Shown: in pieces, positions 1-7,857 of the stretch
Position numbering within the stretch: the first letter of the stretch is position 1
How the letters are laid out: each line of letters starts with the position of its first letter
Origin: a virus
DNA length: 20,126 bases
Direction: 5' to 3' (one strand)
IMG/VR virus record: IMGVR_UViG_3300030331_001110
Coordinates: 1-20,126 of that record
Made by a program: the position numbers and the translations under genes
The notes under the pieces: model-generated
What the model was told of the DNA's origin: nothing
Databases searched by the model: none
The model's input: only the letters and a program-made list of their open reading frames with translations

Positions 1-142
1 CGATGTGCCTATACCTGTAGGTTCATCACTAGAACTGCTATCAGGTGGTAAGGTCATACTTGAGACAACAGATGCTATACAGATAGATTGTTCTGTAGCA
101 GATAAGATATCAGGAACACTAAGCATAATGGAGATAACATAA
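1..142 (+). CDS. C-terminal end of a small phage structural-cluster protein (partial)
   Basis: An open frame runs from the window edge (reading from base 2) to the TAA at 140-142 and gives the last 46 residues, ending in SGTLSIMEIT. The visible part alternates short hydrophobic and polar stretches (GGKVILETTDAIQIDCSVAD), as expected of a beta-rich structural protein. It lies one base before the first tail fibre gene on the same strand, so it probably belongs to the same late operon. Small proteins of this kind are common beside capsid and tail genes in marine phages, but I do not recognise a named family. Its start lies outside the window, so the length is unknown. Confidence 0.6.
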   Translation, partial: DVPIPVGSSLELLSGGKVILETTDAIQIDCSVADKISGTLSIMEIT

Positions 143-143
143 G

Positions 144-1472
144 ATGCCATACATAGGACCTCCTGCTCCAAATAGATTCGTAGCATCCAAAGCAGCCACA
201 CAGTTTTCAGGTGATGGTTCTACAACTGCATTTACATTAGACCATGCAGTAGGGTCTGATGAGGATATACTTGTATCTGTAGATGGTGTTATACAAGAAC
301 CATCTGTAGCATATGCAGTGAGCAACGGAACTACACTTACATTTACTGCTGCACCATCAAGTAACTCAGGTAATAACATCTTTGTATACTACTTGTTTAG
401 AACAGTGGGTACAGTAGGGCATCCTAGTAATAATGCTTTGAGTGCAACAAGTGGTACGTTTAGTGCAGGTGTATCAGGAACAACAGGCACGTTTAGTGGT
501 GTATTAAAAACAGACGATACCACAGAAGCAACCTCAACCACCGATGGTTCACTACAAACTGATGGTGGTTTAAGTGTTGCAAAAGATATTGTAGCAGGTG
601 ATGACATACATTTAAAATCTGATTCTGCACAAATAAGTTTTGGTGCAGATAGTGAGGTAACTTTAGACCATACTGCTGACACTGGTCTTACATTACAAGG
701 AAGTGGACTAAATACAAATTTTAGTCTTTTATCGTTTCACACAACAGACTCTACAACTCCTGATTTCCGAATGGGAAAATCAGCAAGTAATACAGTTGGA
801 ACTTTTACAACAACTGCTGATGGAGAAGCATTAGGTCAAATTAGATTTACTGGTCAAGATACAAATAATGCTGCTAGAACTGGTGCATCAATATCCGTAA
901 ATCAATCTGGTAGTGCTACTGGTTCAACTTGCCCTGCCGAGATGAAATTTAGTACAACTGCTACAGAACGTATGCGTATATTTTCTTCTGGTAGAGTTGG
1001 TCTTGCTGATGGAACTAATCCTGAACAATCTGCTCAACTTGATGTTAAAAGAAATAGTGATGAGATTGTTTACTTTAGAAATAACAGTGGTGTTGGTGTA
1101 AAGTTAACAGCAGGTAATCAAAGTTTTTCTGTTGTTTCAGATGTAACTAAAAAAGAAAATATCAGTGAATTAGATAAACAACAAAGCTATGACAATATAA
1201 AAAATATAAGAGCAGTTACTTTTAAATTTAAAGACATAGAAATTACTGATGATGATGGTAAAAAAACAACATATGTTGATGATAAAAATCGTATAGGTTT
1301 CATTGCTCAAGATTGGGAAAATAAATACACGCAGTTAGTAAATACAGACAAAGATGGTGTAAAAACTTTATTATATACAGAAACAACTCCAGTTTTATTA
1401 TCTGCATTACAAAAAGCACAAGAAAAGATAGAAGCCTTAGAAGCCAAAGTAGCAGCATTGGAGAGTAAATAA
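144..1472 (+). CDS. Tail fibre with C-terminal intramolecular chaperone (peptidase S74)
   Basis: This 442-aa protein is a probable trimeric tail fibre. Residues 1-95 form a virion-proximal domain starting MPYIGPPAPNRF and including the phage-fibre motif GDGSTTAFTLD. The middle is Gly/Ser/Thr-rich and repetitive, typical of beta-helical fibre shafts. From about residue 332 to the end lies an S74 intramolecular chaperone domain: SDVTKKEN (S332, K337), then RIGFIAQDWE, and a terminal coiled coil ending LEAKVAALESK. In known S74 proteins the Ser-Lys dyad cuts the chaperone off after trimer folding, so cleavage before S332 is expected. The usual Arg in SDxRxKEN is Thr here. A GGAGA at 130-134 precedes the start. 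The stop overlaps the next start as TAATG. It is paralogous in its C-terminus to the fibre at 2349-3620. Confidence 0.88.
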   Translation: MPYIGPPAPNRFVASKAATQFSGDGSTTAFTLDHAVGSDEDILVSVDGVIQEPSVAYAVSNGTTLTFTAAPSSNSGNNIFVYYLFRTVGTVGHPSNNALSATSGTFSAGVSGTTGTFSGVLKTDDTTEATSTTDGSLQTDGGLSVAKDIVAGDDIHLKSDSAQISFGADSEVTLDHTADTGLTLQGSGLNTNFSLLSFHTTDSTTPDFRMGKSASNTVGTFTTTADGEALGQIRFTGQDTNNAARTGASISVNQSGSATGSTCPAEMKFSTTATERMRIFSSGRVGLADGTNPEQSAQLDVKRNSDEIVYFRNNSGVGVKLTAGNQSFSVVSDVTKKENISELDKQQSYDNIKNIRAVTFKFKDIEITDDDGKKTTYVDDKNRIGFIAQDWENKYTQLVNTDKDGVKTLLYTETTPVLLSALQKAQEKIEALEAKVAALESK

Positions 1473-1990
1473 TGGCATTAACAAAAGTAATAGGTGAAGG
1501 TATAGGCACAGTAACTAATCAGTTTTCTGATGCTAATATGGCATCAGGGAGTGTTTTGCAGATTGTGCATACACAAGCTCAAACTGTTCAAGGAGTTACT
1601 TCAACTTCATACGCTGCAATGAATGGTTATAATACAGCGATAACACCAAGTAGTACATCAAGTAAAATTTTAATTCATTTTGGGTATCATGTTTTTAGGT
1701 CAACTCATACTAGTAATACTTGGCGAGGTGCTGCTGTAAGACTTATGAGAGTTACTGGTGACACAGTTTTATTAACCGATGGTGCTGATTATGGAGTTGC
1801 AGCTCTTTTTACGGATGCCAATGACAGATACATGGCTTTTGCTTCAAGTAGTTTTTTAGATACACCAAACACTACTAGTGCAACAACTTATGGTTTGGAG
1901 TGCAAAGTGTCAGGTGGAGGTACTGTTGACTTCAACAATAGTAGTTATGGCAAACAAGGTTTTATAACCCTTTATGAAATAGCAGGATAA
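1472..1990 (+). CDS. Putative tail fibre tip or adhesin protein
   Basis: This 172-aa protein begins MALTKVIGEGIGTVTNQ, an N-terminus I associate with receptor-binding proteins of marine phages. The remainder is Ser/Thr/Gly-rich with alternating beta-strand-like segments (SKILIHFGYHVF, GFITLYEIAG) and no membrane segment or signal peptide. It looks like a single compact beta domain that could sit at a fibre tip or help one fold. It is placed between a fibre and a small fibre-associated protein, and it starts by TAATG overlap with the upstream S74 fibre. The Shine-Dalgarno GGAG (1460-1463) lies inside the last codons of that fibre. The role is inferred from position and composition, since no catalytic motif is visible. 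Confidence 0.72.
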   Translation: MALTKVIGEGIGTVTNQFSDANMASGSVLQIVHTQAQTVQGVTSTSYAAMNGYNTAITPSSTSSKILIHFGYHVFRSTHTSNTWRGAAVRLMRVTGDTVLLTDGADYGVAALFTDANDRYMAFASSSFLDTPNTTSATTYGLECKVSGGGTVDFNNSSYGKQGFITLYEIAG

Positions 1991-1994
1991 AAAA

Positions 1995-2345
1995 ATGGCA
2001 AGTGTAAAAGATGCTCTTATAGCTTTAAATATTACTGAATGGACAATGACAGGAGAGCCATCAAGTGAAGTTGAGTTTAATAATAATTTTAAAAAGATTA
2101 CAGGAGTTGATGAAAAGGAAAGGGGAATTATAAGCACAAACCCTTCTGACTTTGGTGTCACATGGAATCAAATCACTGCTAAACAAAAAGAATTAGAAAC
2201 TGCTTATAAGAATAATAAATATCAAAGAGATAGAGCAGAAGCATATCCATCTATAGCAGACCAATTAGATGATTTATATCACAATGGCATTGATGGTTGG
2301 AAAACAACAATCAAAGCAATCAAAGACAAATATCCGAAAGGTTAA
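1995..2345 (+). CDS. Small fibre-associated protein, possible tail-fibre assembly factor
   Basis: This is a 116-aa soluble, charged protein. The C-terminal half carries YQRDRAEAYPSIADQLDDLY, followed by DGWKTTIKAIKDKYPKG. This recurring motif occurs in small proteins or domains next to tail fibre genes in many phages, often labelled tail-fibre assembly or hypothetical. It starts four bases after the preceding stop in an A-rich leader without a clear Shine-Dalgarno, so translation may depend on coupling. It ends three bases before the second S74 fibre. A chaperone-like role in fibre folding is inferred from location only. Confidence 0.68.
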   Translation: MASVKDALIALNITEWTMTGEPSSEVEFNNNFKKITGVDEKERGIISTNPSDFGVTWNQITAKQKELETAYKNNKYQRDRAEAYPSIADQLDDLYHNGIDGWKTTIKAIKDKYPKG

Positions 2346-2348
2346 ACA

Positions 2349-3620
2349 ATGGCATATATAGGGGTCAGTCCGTCTAATGGAGTACGTAGGGTTCACACCT
2401 ACACTGCAACAGCATCGCAGACCACATTCAGTGGTGCAGGTGCAGAGGGTACATCTTTAAGTTACAAAGACAGTAACTTCGTAGATGTGTACCAAAATGG
2501 TATCAAGTTAGGTGACGCAGACTATACATCAACAAGTGGTACATCAATCGTACTAGCACAAGGAGCATCCGTAGATGACCTCGTGGTGGTCGTGGTATTT
2601 GATGTGTTCTCGGTGGCAGACACTGTAAGTAAAGCAGATGGTGGTACGTTTGATGGTAATGTTACGATGGGTGGTACGCTTGGAGTTACAGGTGCATCTA
2701 CATTAACTGGAGCATTATCTGCAAAAGGTGGTGCAGTATTTAACGAAGATAGTGCAGACGTAGATTTCCGTGTTGAATCAAATGGTGAAACGCATGCTTT
2801 ATTTGTTCAAGCAGGAGCTGATTGTGTAGGAATAAAAACAACATCACCTAACGATTACTATGCAGATGATTTAGTTCTTACTGTTCCAGATGAGGGTGGT
2901 ATGACTATTGCACAAGGAACAGCAGAACAATCTTATTTAGCGTTTGCAGACGGAACGAGTGGAGATGCTAGATATCGTGGGTTTCTAAGTTACGACCATG
3001 CCTTAGATGCTTTATATCTTGGTACTTCTGGTGCATATAAATTGTTAATAAATAACACTGGTCAACACACCATAGAATGTAATAAAGCAAGTGGTTATGC
3101 TTTAAATGTAAGAAATGATGGAAATGATTCAAATAGATATGGAATCGTTACAAGAGTTGGTTCTGATACTGGTTCTGGAACAAGTTATTCAATGGGTTTT
3201 CAAGATGGTGATGGTAACGCTGTTGGTAGTATTACGCATAGTGGAGGAAGTACAAGTTTTAACACATCATCAGATTATAGATTAAAAGAAAATGTAACTT
3301 ATGATTTTGATGCAACAACTAGATTAAAAGAATTAAAACCTTGTAGGTTTAACTTTATAGGACAAAAAGAAACAGTGGATGGATTTATTGCACATGAGGT
3401 TACTGCTGTTCCTGAAGCAATAGTTGGTGAAAAAGATGCTATGACAGAAGAGGTGCTTTACACTGATGGTGATGCAATACCTGAAGGCAAAAAAGTTGGT
3501 GATGTAAAAGAAGCATCTAAGATTGACCCACAGGGCATAGACCAAAGCAAACTTGTACCTTTATTAGTCAAAACCATACAAGAATTAGAAGCTAGAATTA
3601 CAGCATTGGAGAGCAAGTAA
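2349..3620 (+). CDS. Second tail fibre with peptidase S74 chaperone domain
   Basis: This 423-aa protein has an N-terminal domain starting MAYIGVSPSNGVRR and containing YQNGIKLGDADYTSTSGTSI, an attachment domain seen in many marine phage fibres. A Gly/Thr-rich shaft follows. From residue 308 there is a textbook S74 chaperone: SDYRLKEN with Ser308 and Lys313, DGFIAHEV near residues 342-349, and a terminal coiled coil ending LEARITALESK. Family knowledge predicts autocleavage before S308. The first 400 bases are near 50% GC in the lines I counted, while the chaperone region is near 28%, which suggests modular assembly. The terminal DNA, with an embedded GGAGAG ahead of the overlapping TAATG, matches the end of the first fibre gene. 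Two such fibres in tandem may give two receptor specificities or a branched fibre. Confidence 0.9.
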   Translation: MAYIGVSPSNGVRRVHTYTATASQTTFSGAGAEGTSLSYKDSNFVDVYQNGIKLGDADYTSTSGTSIVLAQGASVDDLVVVVVFDVFSVADTVSKADGGTFDGNVTMGGTLGVTGASTLTGALSAKGGAVFNEDSADVDFRVESNGETHALFVQAGADCVGIKTTSPNDYYADDLVLTVPDEGGMTIAQGTAEQSYLAFADGTSGDARYRGFLSYDHALDALYLGTSGAYKLLINNTGQHTIECNKASGYALNVRNDGNDSNRYGIVTRVGSDTGSGTSYSMGFQDGDGNAVGSITHSGGSTSFNTSSDYRLKENVTYDFDATTRLKELKPCRFNFIGQKETVDGFIAHEVTAVPEAIVGEKDAMTEEVLYTDGDAIPEGKKVGDVKEASKIDPQGIDQSKLVPLLVKTIQELEARITALESK

Positions 3621-4747
3621 TGACCAAAGCAGCAGAATTAGCAAAGATGGGTGAAGTCCTAACCAATAGTCAGATTGGTGGGCGAAGGAATATTATTATC
3701 AATGGTGCAATGCAAGTGGCACAGAGGGGTGCAGATAATTTAAATATTACATCTGCAAGTGGTGGTACATTTGCTACTGACAGATTTAAGTTTTATCTTA
3801 GTTTAGGTGGCACTGCACAATTTGACCTTCAACAAGTTGCCGAAGCACCGACTGGCTCTGGTTTTACAAAAAGTTTAAAAGTTTCTTGTGATGTTACAGC
3901 TACTTTAACAGCCAACCATTATTTGTTTTTGGAGTACAATATAGAGGGTCAAGATGTTCAGCAACTTAAAAAAGGTACTTCAAGTGCAGAAAAGGTTACT
4001 CTGTCATTTTGGTTAAAATCAAATAAAACTGCATCTGGTCAAGTGAATCTTCGTGACCACGACAATACAAGAATGATAAGCAAAACTTATACAATATCTG
4101 CTTCTAACACTTGGCAATTTGTTACATTAATTTTTGATGGTGATACTACAGGGGTTATTACAAACGACAATTCCAAAGGTTTGGCTTTGGAGTTTTGGCT
4201 TGATAGTGGAACTACTTATAGTAGTGGAGCAACTCCTTCAAGTTGGGAAGCAACGTCTGCATCAGACAGAAATGCAACCAACTTTGGGTTAGTTTCTAGC
4301 ACAGACAATGAATGGTATATCACTGGAGTGCAATTAGAAGTGGGAGATTATCCAAATGGTACTCCATTTGAGCATAGGTCATTTGGGGAAGAACTAGCTT
4401 TATGTCAGAGGTATTGTTTTGATATGAATCCACCTACAGGATCAAGTCCACGCACTCCTTATATTATGCCTGCCGCTGTTTACAATGGTACACTTACCAT
4501 CGGTTATGCTAGTTTTCCAGTAGAGATGAGGACAACACCTACAGTTACACTTACAGGAGATTCTGGTGATTTCTCTTATATTGAGGGTGCTTCAACTAGA
4601 GCTTGTACTGCTTTTGGTGTAAATGGAATGACTAATACTGGTGGAGGTATAAATTGGACTTGTGGTGGAGGTGGAATGACAGTTGGAAATGCAGGTAATA
4701 TTTATATTGAAGATGATAAAAGATGTATTATGGATGCCGAGTTATAG
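3620..4747 (+). CDS. Tail fibre or receptor-binding protein with jelly-roll-like domain
   Basis: This 375-aa protein has RNIIINGAMQVAQRG at residues 23-37, a motif found near the N-terminus of many phage tail proteins and prophage fibres. The central part (about 50-240) looks like a beta-sandwich carbohydrate-binding domain, with segments such as KVTLSFWLKSNKT, WQFVTLIFDGDTT and EWYITGVQLEVGDYP. The motif TPFEHRSFGEELALCQRY (248-265) usually closes this domain. The remaining 110 residues are variable and Gly/Thr-rich, and probably form a distal binding module. There is no S74 domain. It starts by TAATG overlap with the second fibre. It is likely the third adhesin of this locus; sugar binding is an inference from the fold pattern. 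Confidence 0.82.
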   Translation: MTKAAELAKMGEVLTNSQIGGRRNIIINGAMQVAQRGADNLNITSASGGTFATDRFKFYLSLGGTAQFDLQQVAEAPTGSGFTKSLKVSCDVTATLTANHYLFLEYNIEGQDVQQLKKGTSSAEKVTLSFWLKSNKTASGQVNLRDHDNTRMISKTYTISASNTWQFVTLIFDGDTTGVITNDNSKGLALEFWLDSGTTYSSGATPSSWEATSASDRNATNFGLVSSTDNEWYITGVQLEVGDYPNGTPFEHRSFGEELALCQRYCFDMNPPTGSSPRTPYIMPAAVYNGTLTIGYASFPVEMRTTPTVTLTGDSGDFSYIEGASTRACTAFGVNGMTNTGGGINWTCGGGGMTVGNAGNIYIEDDKRCIMDAEL

Positions 4748-4755
4748 GAGAGAAA

Positions 4756-4929
4756 ATGAATATTACAAGTGCTAAATATTACAGAGACATAAGAACAAAC
4801 GAAAATTGTTCTATTAATATTGTTGTAGAAAATAAACAAATGTCTGTACCACTAGACCCTAACAACAGACACTACCAAGCAATCCAAGAGTGGGTCAAGG
4901 AAGGCAACAAGATAGAGGATGCCGACTAG
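4756..4929 (+). CDS. Conserved small phage protein, 57 aa
   Basis: Starting at the ATG at 4756 gives a 57-aa protein beginning MNITSAKYYRD and containing VPLDPNNRHYQAIQEWVKEG. I recognise this as a small protein that recurs in marine phage structural clusters, usually near the fibres, but its function is unknown. An upstream in-frame ATG (4723) exists but lies inside the fibre gene. The 4756 start has a good Shine-Dalgarno, AGGAGAG at 4746-4752, so it is preferred. The gene end overlaps the next reading frame by about 11 bases if that one starts at 4919. Confidence 0.75.
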   Translation: MNITSAKYYRDIRTNENCSINIVVENKQMSVPLDPNNRHYQAIQEWVKEGNKIEDAD

Positions 4930-5167
4930 CATGGAAAGCATTGACCCAATGTTATTTTGGAACATAATCCTGACTATGGTCGTTGTACCATTCGGTTGGG
5001 CATTTAACAAGATGTTCCAAGAGGTAAAACGAATACAGATACTCCTTAACAAGACACGAGAAGAGTATGCACGTAAAGATGATGTAAAAGATGATGTGCA
5101 TGAGTTGATGGATGCACTAAGAAGATTAGAAGATAAGTTAGACAAAGTATTGATGGGAAGTAGATAA
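4919..5167 (+). CDS. Small membrane protein with coiled coil, holin-like candidate
   Basis: The protein has 82 aa (78 aa if it starts at the ATG at 4931). One membrane helix is predicted at residues 11-29 (MLFWNIILTMVVVPFGWAF). After it comes a charged segment with a likely coiled coil at 31-78, including VHELMDALRRLEDKLDKVL. The short N-terminus, single helix and long charged tail resemble small holin-like or pinholin-like proteins of phages, and the position between fibres and virion proteins parallels T7 gene 17.5 downstream of the fibre gene. No lysis enzyme is in the window to confirm this. A GAGG at 4915-4918 directly abuts the first ATG and is 12 bases from the second, so the start is uncertain. 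The end overlaps the next start as TAATG. Confidence 0.72.
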   Translation: MPTSMESIDPMLFWNIILTMVVVPFGWAFNKMFQEVKRIQILLNKTREEYARKDDVKDDVHELMDALRRLEDKLDKVLMGSR

Positions 5168-7146
5168 TGGCAAAATTTGCAGGATTTAAACCCGAAGGCA
5201 TGAGAAAAATAGCCAATAGAATGGGTTATCAAGGCTCTATGGATGACTTTGATAATTATTTACAACAAAACCCTGAAAAGAAAAGACAAATGATTGTGTT
5301 TGAATCTATAGCTAAACAAATGGCTAAAGGTGGTGTTGTTAATATGCGTGTAGGTGGGGTTAATACACTACCACAACCAACAGGCACTCCTACTGGACTA
5401 CCCACAAAACAAGACTTAGGTCAAGCAGATCCTAGACAATTACCACAAGCAGACGTACCCTCTCCACCTACACAATATACTCCTACTACTGGCATAGGTG
5501 ATGTTTTTACTGATAGAGCACAAAACCCTGCATTGCCTCAAGGTGGTGTAACTATACCTCTTGGAACACAGATAACACAAGATCAATTATTAAGTGGTGA
5601 CTTAGGACAACTATCGGGTACAGTCGGTGTGCCTACAACTGTAGCACCGACAACAACTGCTAATATACAGCAACAAAAAGATGCTAACATAACTTCTGCA
5701 GAGAGGAGTGCTCCAGCAGTAGATAGTGCTTTGGCGGCAACTCAAGCGGCACAGACAACATTAGAAGACCCAAGAGCAAAAGTATTAGCAGCTCAACAAA
5801 CAGCATCAAGCGTTGGTGATTTGAATGCTGCACAAGGTCAAGCCACATTATTACAAAATCCAGTACAAAGACAAATAGAGCAAGGTGAACTAGTATCATC
5901 TACTGCTAATGCAGAGACTGCATCTAAGTACACAGAGCAAATACAAGCGGCAACTGCAACACCAACAAGTCAAGCAACTGTTCAAGGACAGTTAGCTAGT
6001 CTTACTGCAAACTTTGATGCCACTAACCCACCATCATGGGCGGCAGGTGCTATCAGAGGTGTACAAGCAGTGATGCAACAAAGAGGTTTGGGTGCATCTA
6101 GTATTGCAGGTCAAGCATTAATACAAGCTGCCATAGAGTCAGCTTTACCTGTAGCACAAGCAGATGCTAGTGTATTTGCACAATTTGAGAATCAAAACTT
6201 ATCTAACAGACAACAACGTGCTATGTTAGCTGCTCAACAGAGAGCACAGTTTATTGGACAAGAGTTTGATCAAGCATTTCAAACAAGAGTGCAAAATGCT
6301 GCAAAGGTTAGCGACATAGCTAATTTAAACTTTAATGCAGAACAACAGATAGCATTAGAAAATAGTCGTGCAACAAACACTATGAACTTAAATAATCTAT
6401 CGAATAGACAAGCTCTTGTATTGGCAGAAGCATCTGCACTAGCTAACTTAGATTCATCTAATTTAAATAATAGACAACAAGCCGCTGTGCAAAATGCACA
6501 ATCATTTTTACAGCAAGACATGGCTAATTTAACAAATCAACAGCAGACAGAGTTATTTAAAGCACAGCAGAGAACACAAGCCTTGTTTACAGATCAAGCT
6601 GCTACAAATGCCGCTAATCAATTTAATGCAACATCGCAGAATCAAGTGGATCAGTTCTTCTCTAACTTAGCACAACAAGCATCACAGTTTAATGCGACAC
6701 AAGCTAATGCACAAGCTCAGTTTAATGCAGGTCAAGTGAATACAGTAGAGCGATTTAACGCAGAGATAAACAATCAACGTGATCAGTTTAATGCACAGAA
6801 TCAACTAGCAATAGCACAAAATAACGCAGTGTGGAGGAGAGAGATTGCAACAGCAGATACAGTCGCTGTAAATAGAGCAAATGAGTTGAATGCAAACGCA
6901 GTTCTTGATATATCTAAAGAGGCATATGATAATCTATGGTCTCACTATAATGACACTATGGAGTGGGCATGGACATCTGCAGATAATCAGTTAGACAGAA
7001 TAAATCAATTAGCAGTCGCAGAATTAAGTGCAGACATTAAAAGAGAAACACAAAAAATGGCATCATCCTCTGCGGCAGGAAGTGCAGTAGGTAAATTAAT
7101 TGGTACATTGGGATCTGCTGCAATTACTCAAGGATTATTTGGATAA
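5167..7146 (+). CDS. Large Q/N/A-rich virion protein candidate with 11-residue repeats
   Basis: This 659-aa protein begins MAKFAGFKPEGMRKIANRMG, an N-terminus I associate with marine phage virion-cluster proteins. Residues 66-165 are Pro/Gln/Thr-rich and probably disordered. Residues 340-620 are almost entirely Gln, Asn and Ala with regular hydrophobic positions, so a long helical rod is likely. Phe occurs at 486, 497, 508, 519, 530 and 541, usually as FNA, exactly every 11 residues. NLSNRQ-like segments recur earlier (344-349, 410-415, 432-437). The C-terminus (633-659) is Gly/Ala-rich and hydrophobic, ending ITQGLFG. The neighbours suggest an internal virion protein used in DNA ejection, but no homology to T7 gp14-16 is evident by eye. 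GGGAAG upstream serves as Shine-Dalgarno. Confidence 0.8.
   Translation: MAKFAGFKPEGMRKIANRMGYQGSMDDFDNYLQQNPEKKRQMIVFESIAKQMAKGGVVNMRVGGVNTLPQPTGTPTGLPTKQDLGQADPRQLPQADVPSPPTQYTPTTGIGDVFTDRAQNPALPQGGVTIPLGTQITQDQLLSGDLGQLSGTVGVPTTVAPTTTANIQQQKDANITSAERSAPAVDSALAATQAAQTTLEDPRAKVLAAQQTASSVGDLNAAQGQATLLQNPVQRQIEQGELVSSTANAETASKYTEQIQAATATPTSQATVQGQLASLTANFDATNPPSWAAGAIRGVQAVMQQRGLGASSIAGQALIQAAIESALPVAQADASVFAQFENQNLSNRQQRAMLAAQQRAQFIGQEFDQAFQTRVQNAAKVSDIANLNFNAEQQIALENSRATNTMNLNNLSNRQALVLAEASALANLDSSNLNNRQQAAVQNAQSFLQQDMANLTNQQQTELFKAQQRTQALFTDQAATNAANQFNATSQNQVDQFFSNLAQQASQFNATQANAQAQFNAGQVNTVERFNAEINNQRDQFNAQNQLAIAQNNAVWRREIATADTVAVNRANELNANAVLDISKEAYDNLWSHYNDTMEWAWTSADNQLDRINQLAVAELSADIKRETQKMASSSAAGSAVGKLIGTLGSAAITQGLFG
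6622..6819 (+). repeat. Degenerate 33-bp repeat encoding 11-residue FNA units
   Basis: Inside the 659-aa gene, six units each of 33 bases begin with a Phe codon at 6622, 6655, 6688, 6721, 6754 and 6787. Five of the six read close to cagtttaatgc with small changes, and the second has lost the Asn-Ala. The protein units start FNAT, FFSN, FNAT, FNAG, FNAE and FNAQ. Weaker units continue downstream as NNA and LNA. The exact in-frame spacing without insertions suggests tandem duplication followed by divergence under selection for an 11-residue (hendecad) helical periodicity. Confidence 0.8.
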
Positions 7147-7376
7147 TGATAACAAACCCAACACTACAAGTATTAAGTTCATTTCAAAAGTTAAAAACAC
7201 CTCAAACTGAGAGTAGGTCAAAAAGCATGGGTATGATGACTAGATCTAGACCCCCAATACAAAATATGTCAAATACAAAAAAACAACCCATGATGATAGC
7301 AAGAGAAATACAGATGCATATTAGAAATGCTAACAAAACACAAAAGAACGGAGAAAGCGATGGAACAATCGTTTGA
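7146..7376 (+). CDS. Small basic hypothetical protein, 76 aa
   Basis: This is a Met-, Lys-, Arg- and Asn-rich 76-aa frame beginning MITNPTLQVLSSFQKL, with no membrane helix or recognisable motif. Its start overlaps the preceding stop as TAATG, like several other junctions in this operon, and its end overlaps the next gene by 17 bases when that gene starts at 7360. Unlike most shadow frames, it fills a gap of over 200 bases that otherwise would be non-coding, which supports it being real. It has no evident family and could be a small virion or scaffolding-type protein. Confidence 0.6.
   Translation: MITNPTLQVLSSFQKLKTPQTESRSKSMGMMTRSRPPIQNMSNTKKQPMMIAREIQMHIRNANKTQKNGESDGTIV
7350..7356 (+). 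promoter_or_regulatory. Shine-Dalgarno GGAGAAA deciding a start
   Basis: GGAGAAA lies a few bases before the ATG at 7360, inside the end of the 76-aa gene. It supports starting the 165-aa protein there, not at the in-frame ATG at 7327, which has no comparable site. Confidence 0.7.
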
Positions 7377-7857
7377 TAGACCAATACCCGGAATGGGCAT
7401 GACATTTGAGGTTGGCTCACGACCTTGGCAAACACCACCAGAACTAACCACTGTAGAACAAGCTACAGATTATTATATAGAGAGGATGAACACAGATCAG
7501 TTCAAAGCTCAACTAACAGACGTTATGGAAATGGGTGTGCCTTTAGCTACATTAGCAAACACCATACAACTAGCGAGTGTTATGGAAGGTGTTCATTCAG
7601 TTGATGTCGGCATATTAATGTTACCAATAATAGTAGAACTGTTAATGACAATAGCAGATTCTCAAGGGATTGATTACGATACTGGTATGGAAGGTATGGA
7701 GAATGAAAGAGCTACCTCTGTAGATAGAACAATAAACACTATAATGAGGGAAAGAAATCTACCAAAAGAAGATGCACCCACTGAGGAGCAAAGAGCAGAT
7801 GTAGAAGTAGAGGAGACACCCCAACCACCTATGGGGTTAATGGCTAGGAGACTTTAA
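7360..7857 (+). CDS. Conserved phage structural-cluster protein, 165 aa
   Basis: The preferred start is the ATG at 7360, preceded by GGAGAAA (7350-7356), and gives 165 aa beginning MEQSFDRPIPGMGM. The open frame extends upstream to 7327, but that ATG lacks a good ribosome site. The central part has a helical hydrophobic region, MEGVHSVDVGILMLPIIVEL (75-94), that could be a buried helix or membrane-interacting segment. The C-terminus is acidic and Pro-rich before a basic end, PPMGLMARRL. I recall similar VHSVDV-containing proteins just before the ejection-protein genes of marine podoviruses, but no function is known. The stop directly abuts the next start. Confidence 0.75.
   Translation: MEQSFDRPIPGMGMTFEVGSRPWQTPPELTTVEQATDYYIERMNTDQFKAQLTDVMEMGVPLATLANTIQLASVMEGVHSVDVGILMLPIIVELLMTIADSQGIDYDTGMEGMENERATSVDRTINTIMRERNLPKEDAPTEEQRADVEVEETPQPPMGLMARRL

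Noticed and set aside
4723-4755. Upstream ATG extension of the 57-aa gene
   Set aside because: It lies inside the fibre gene's last codons, while the ATG at 4756 has AGGAGAG properly placed.
6622-6819. CRISPR or non-coding tandem repeat
   Set aside because: The 33-base units are degenerate, have no spacers and stay in frame within a long gene, so they are a protein repeat.
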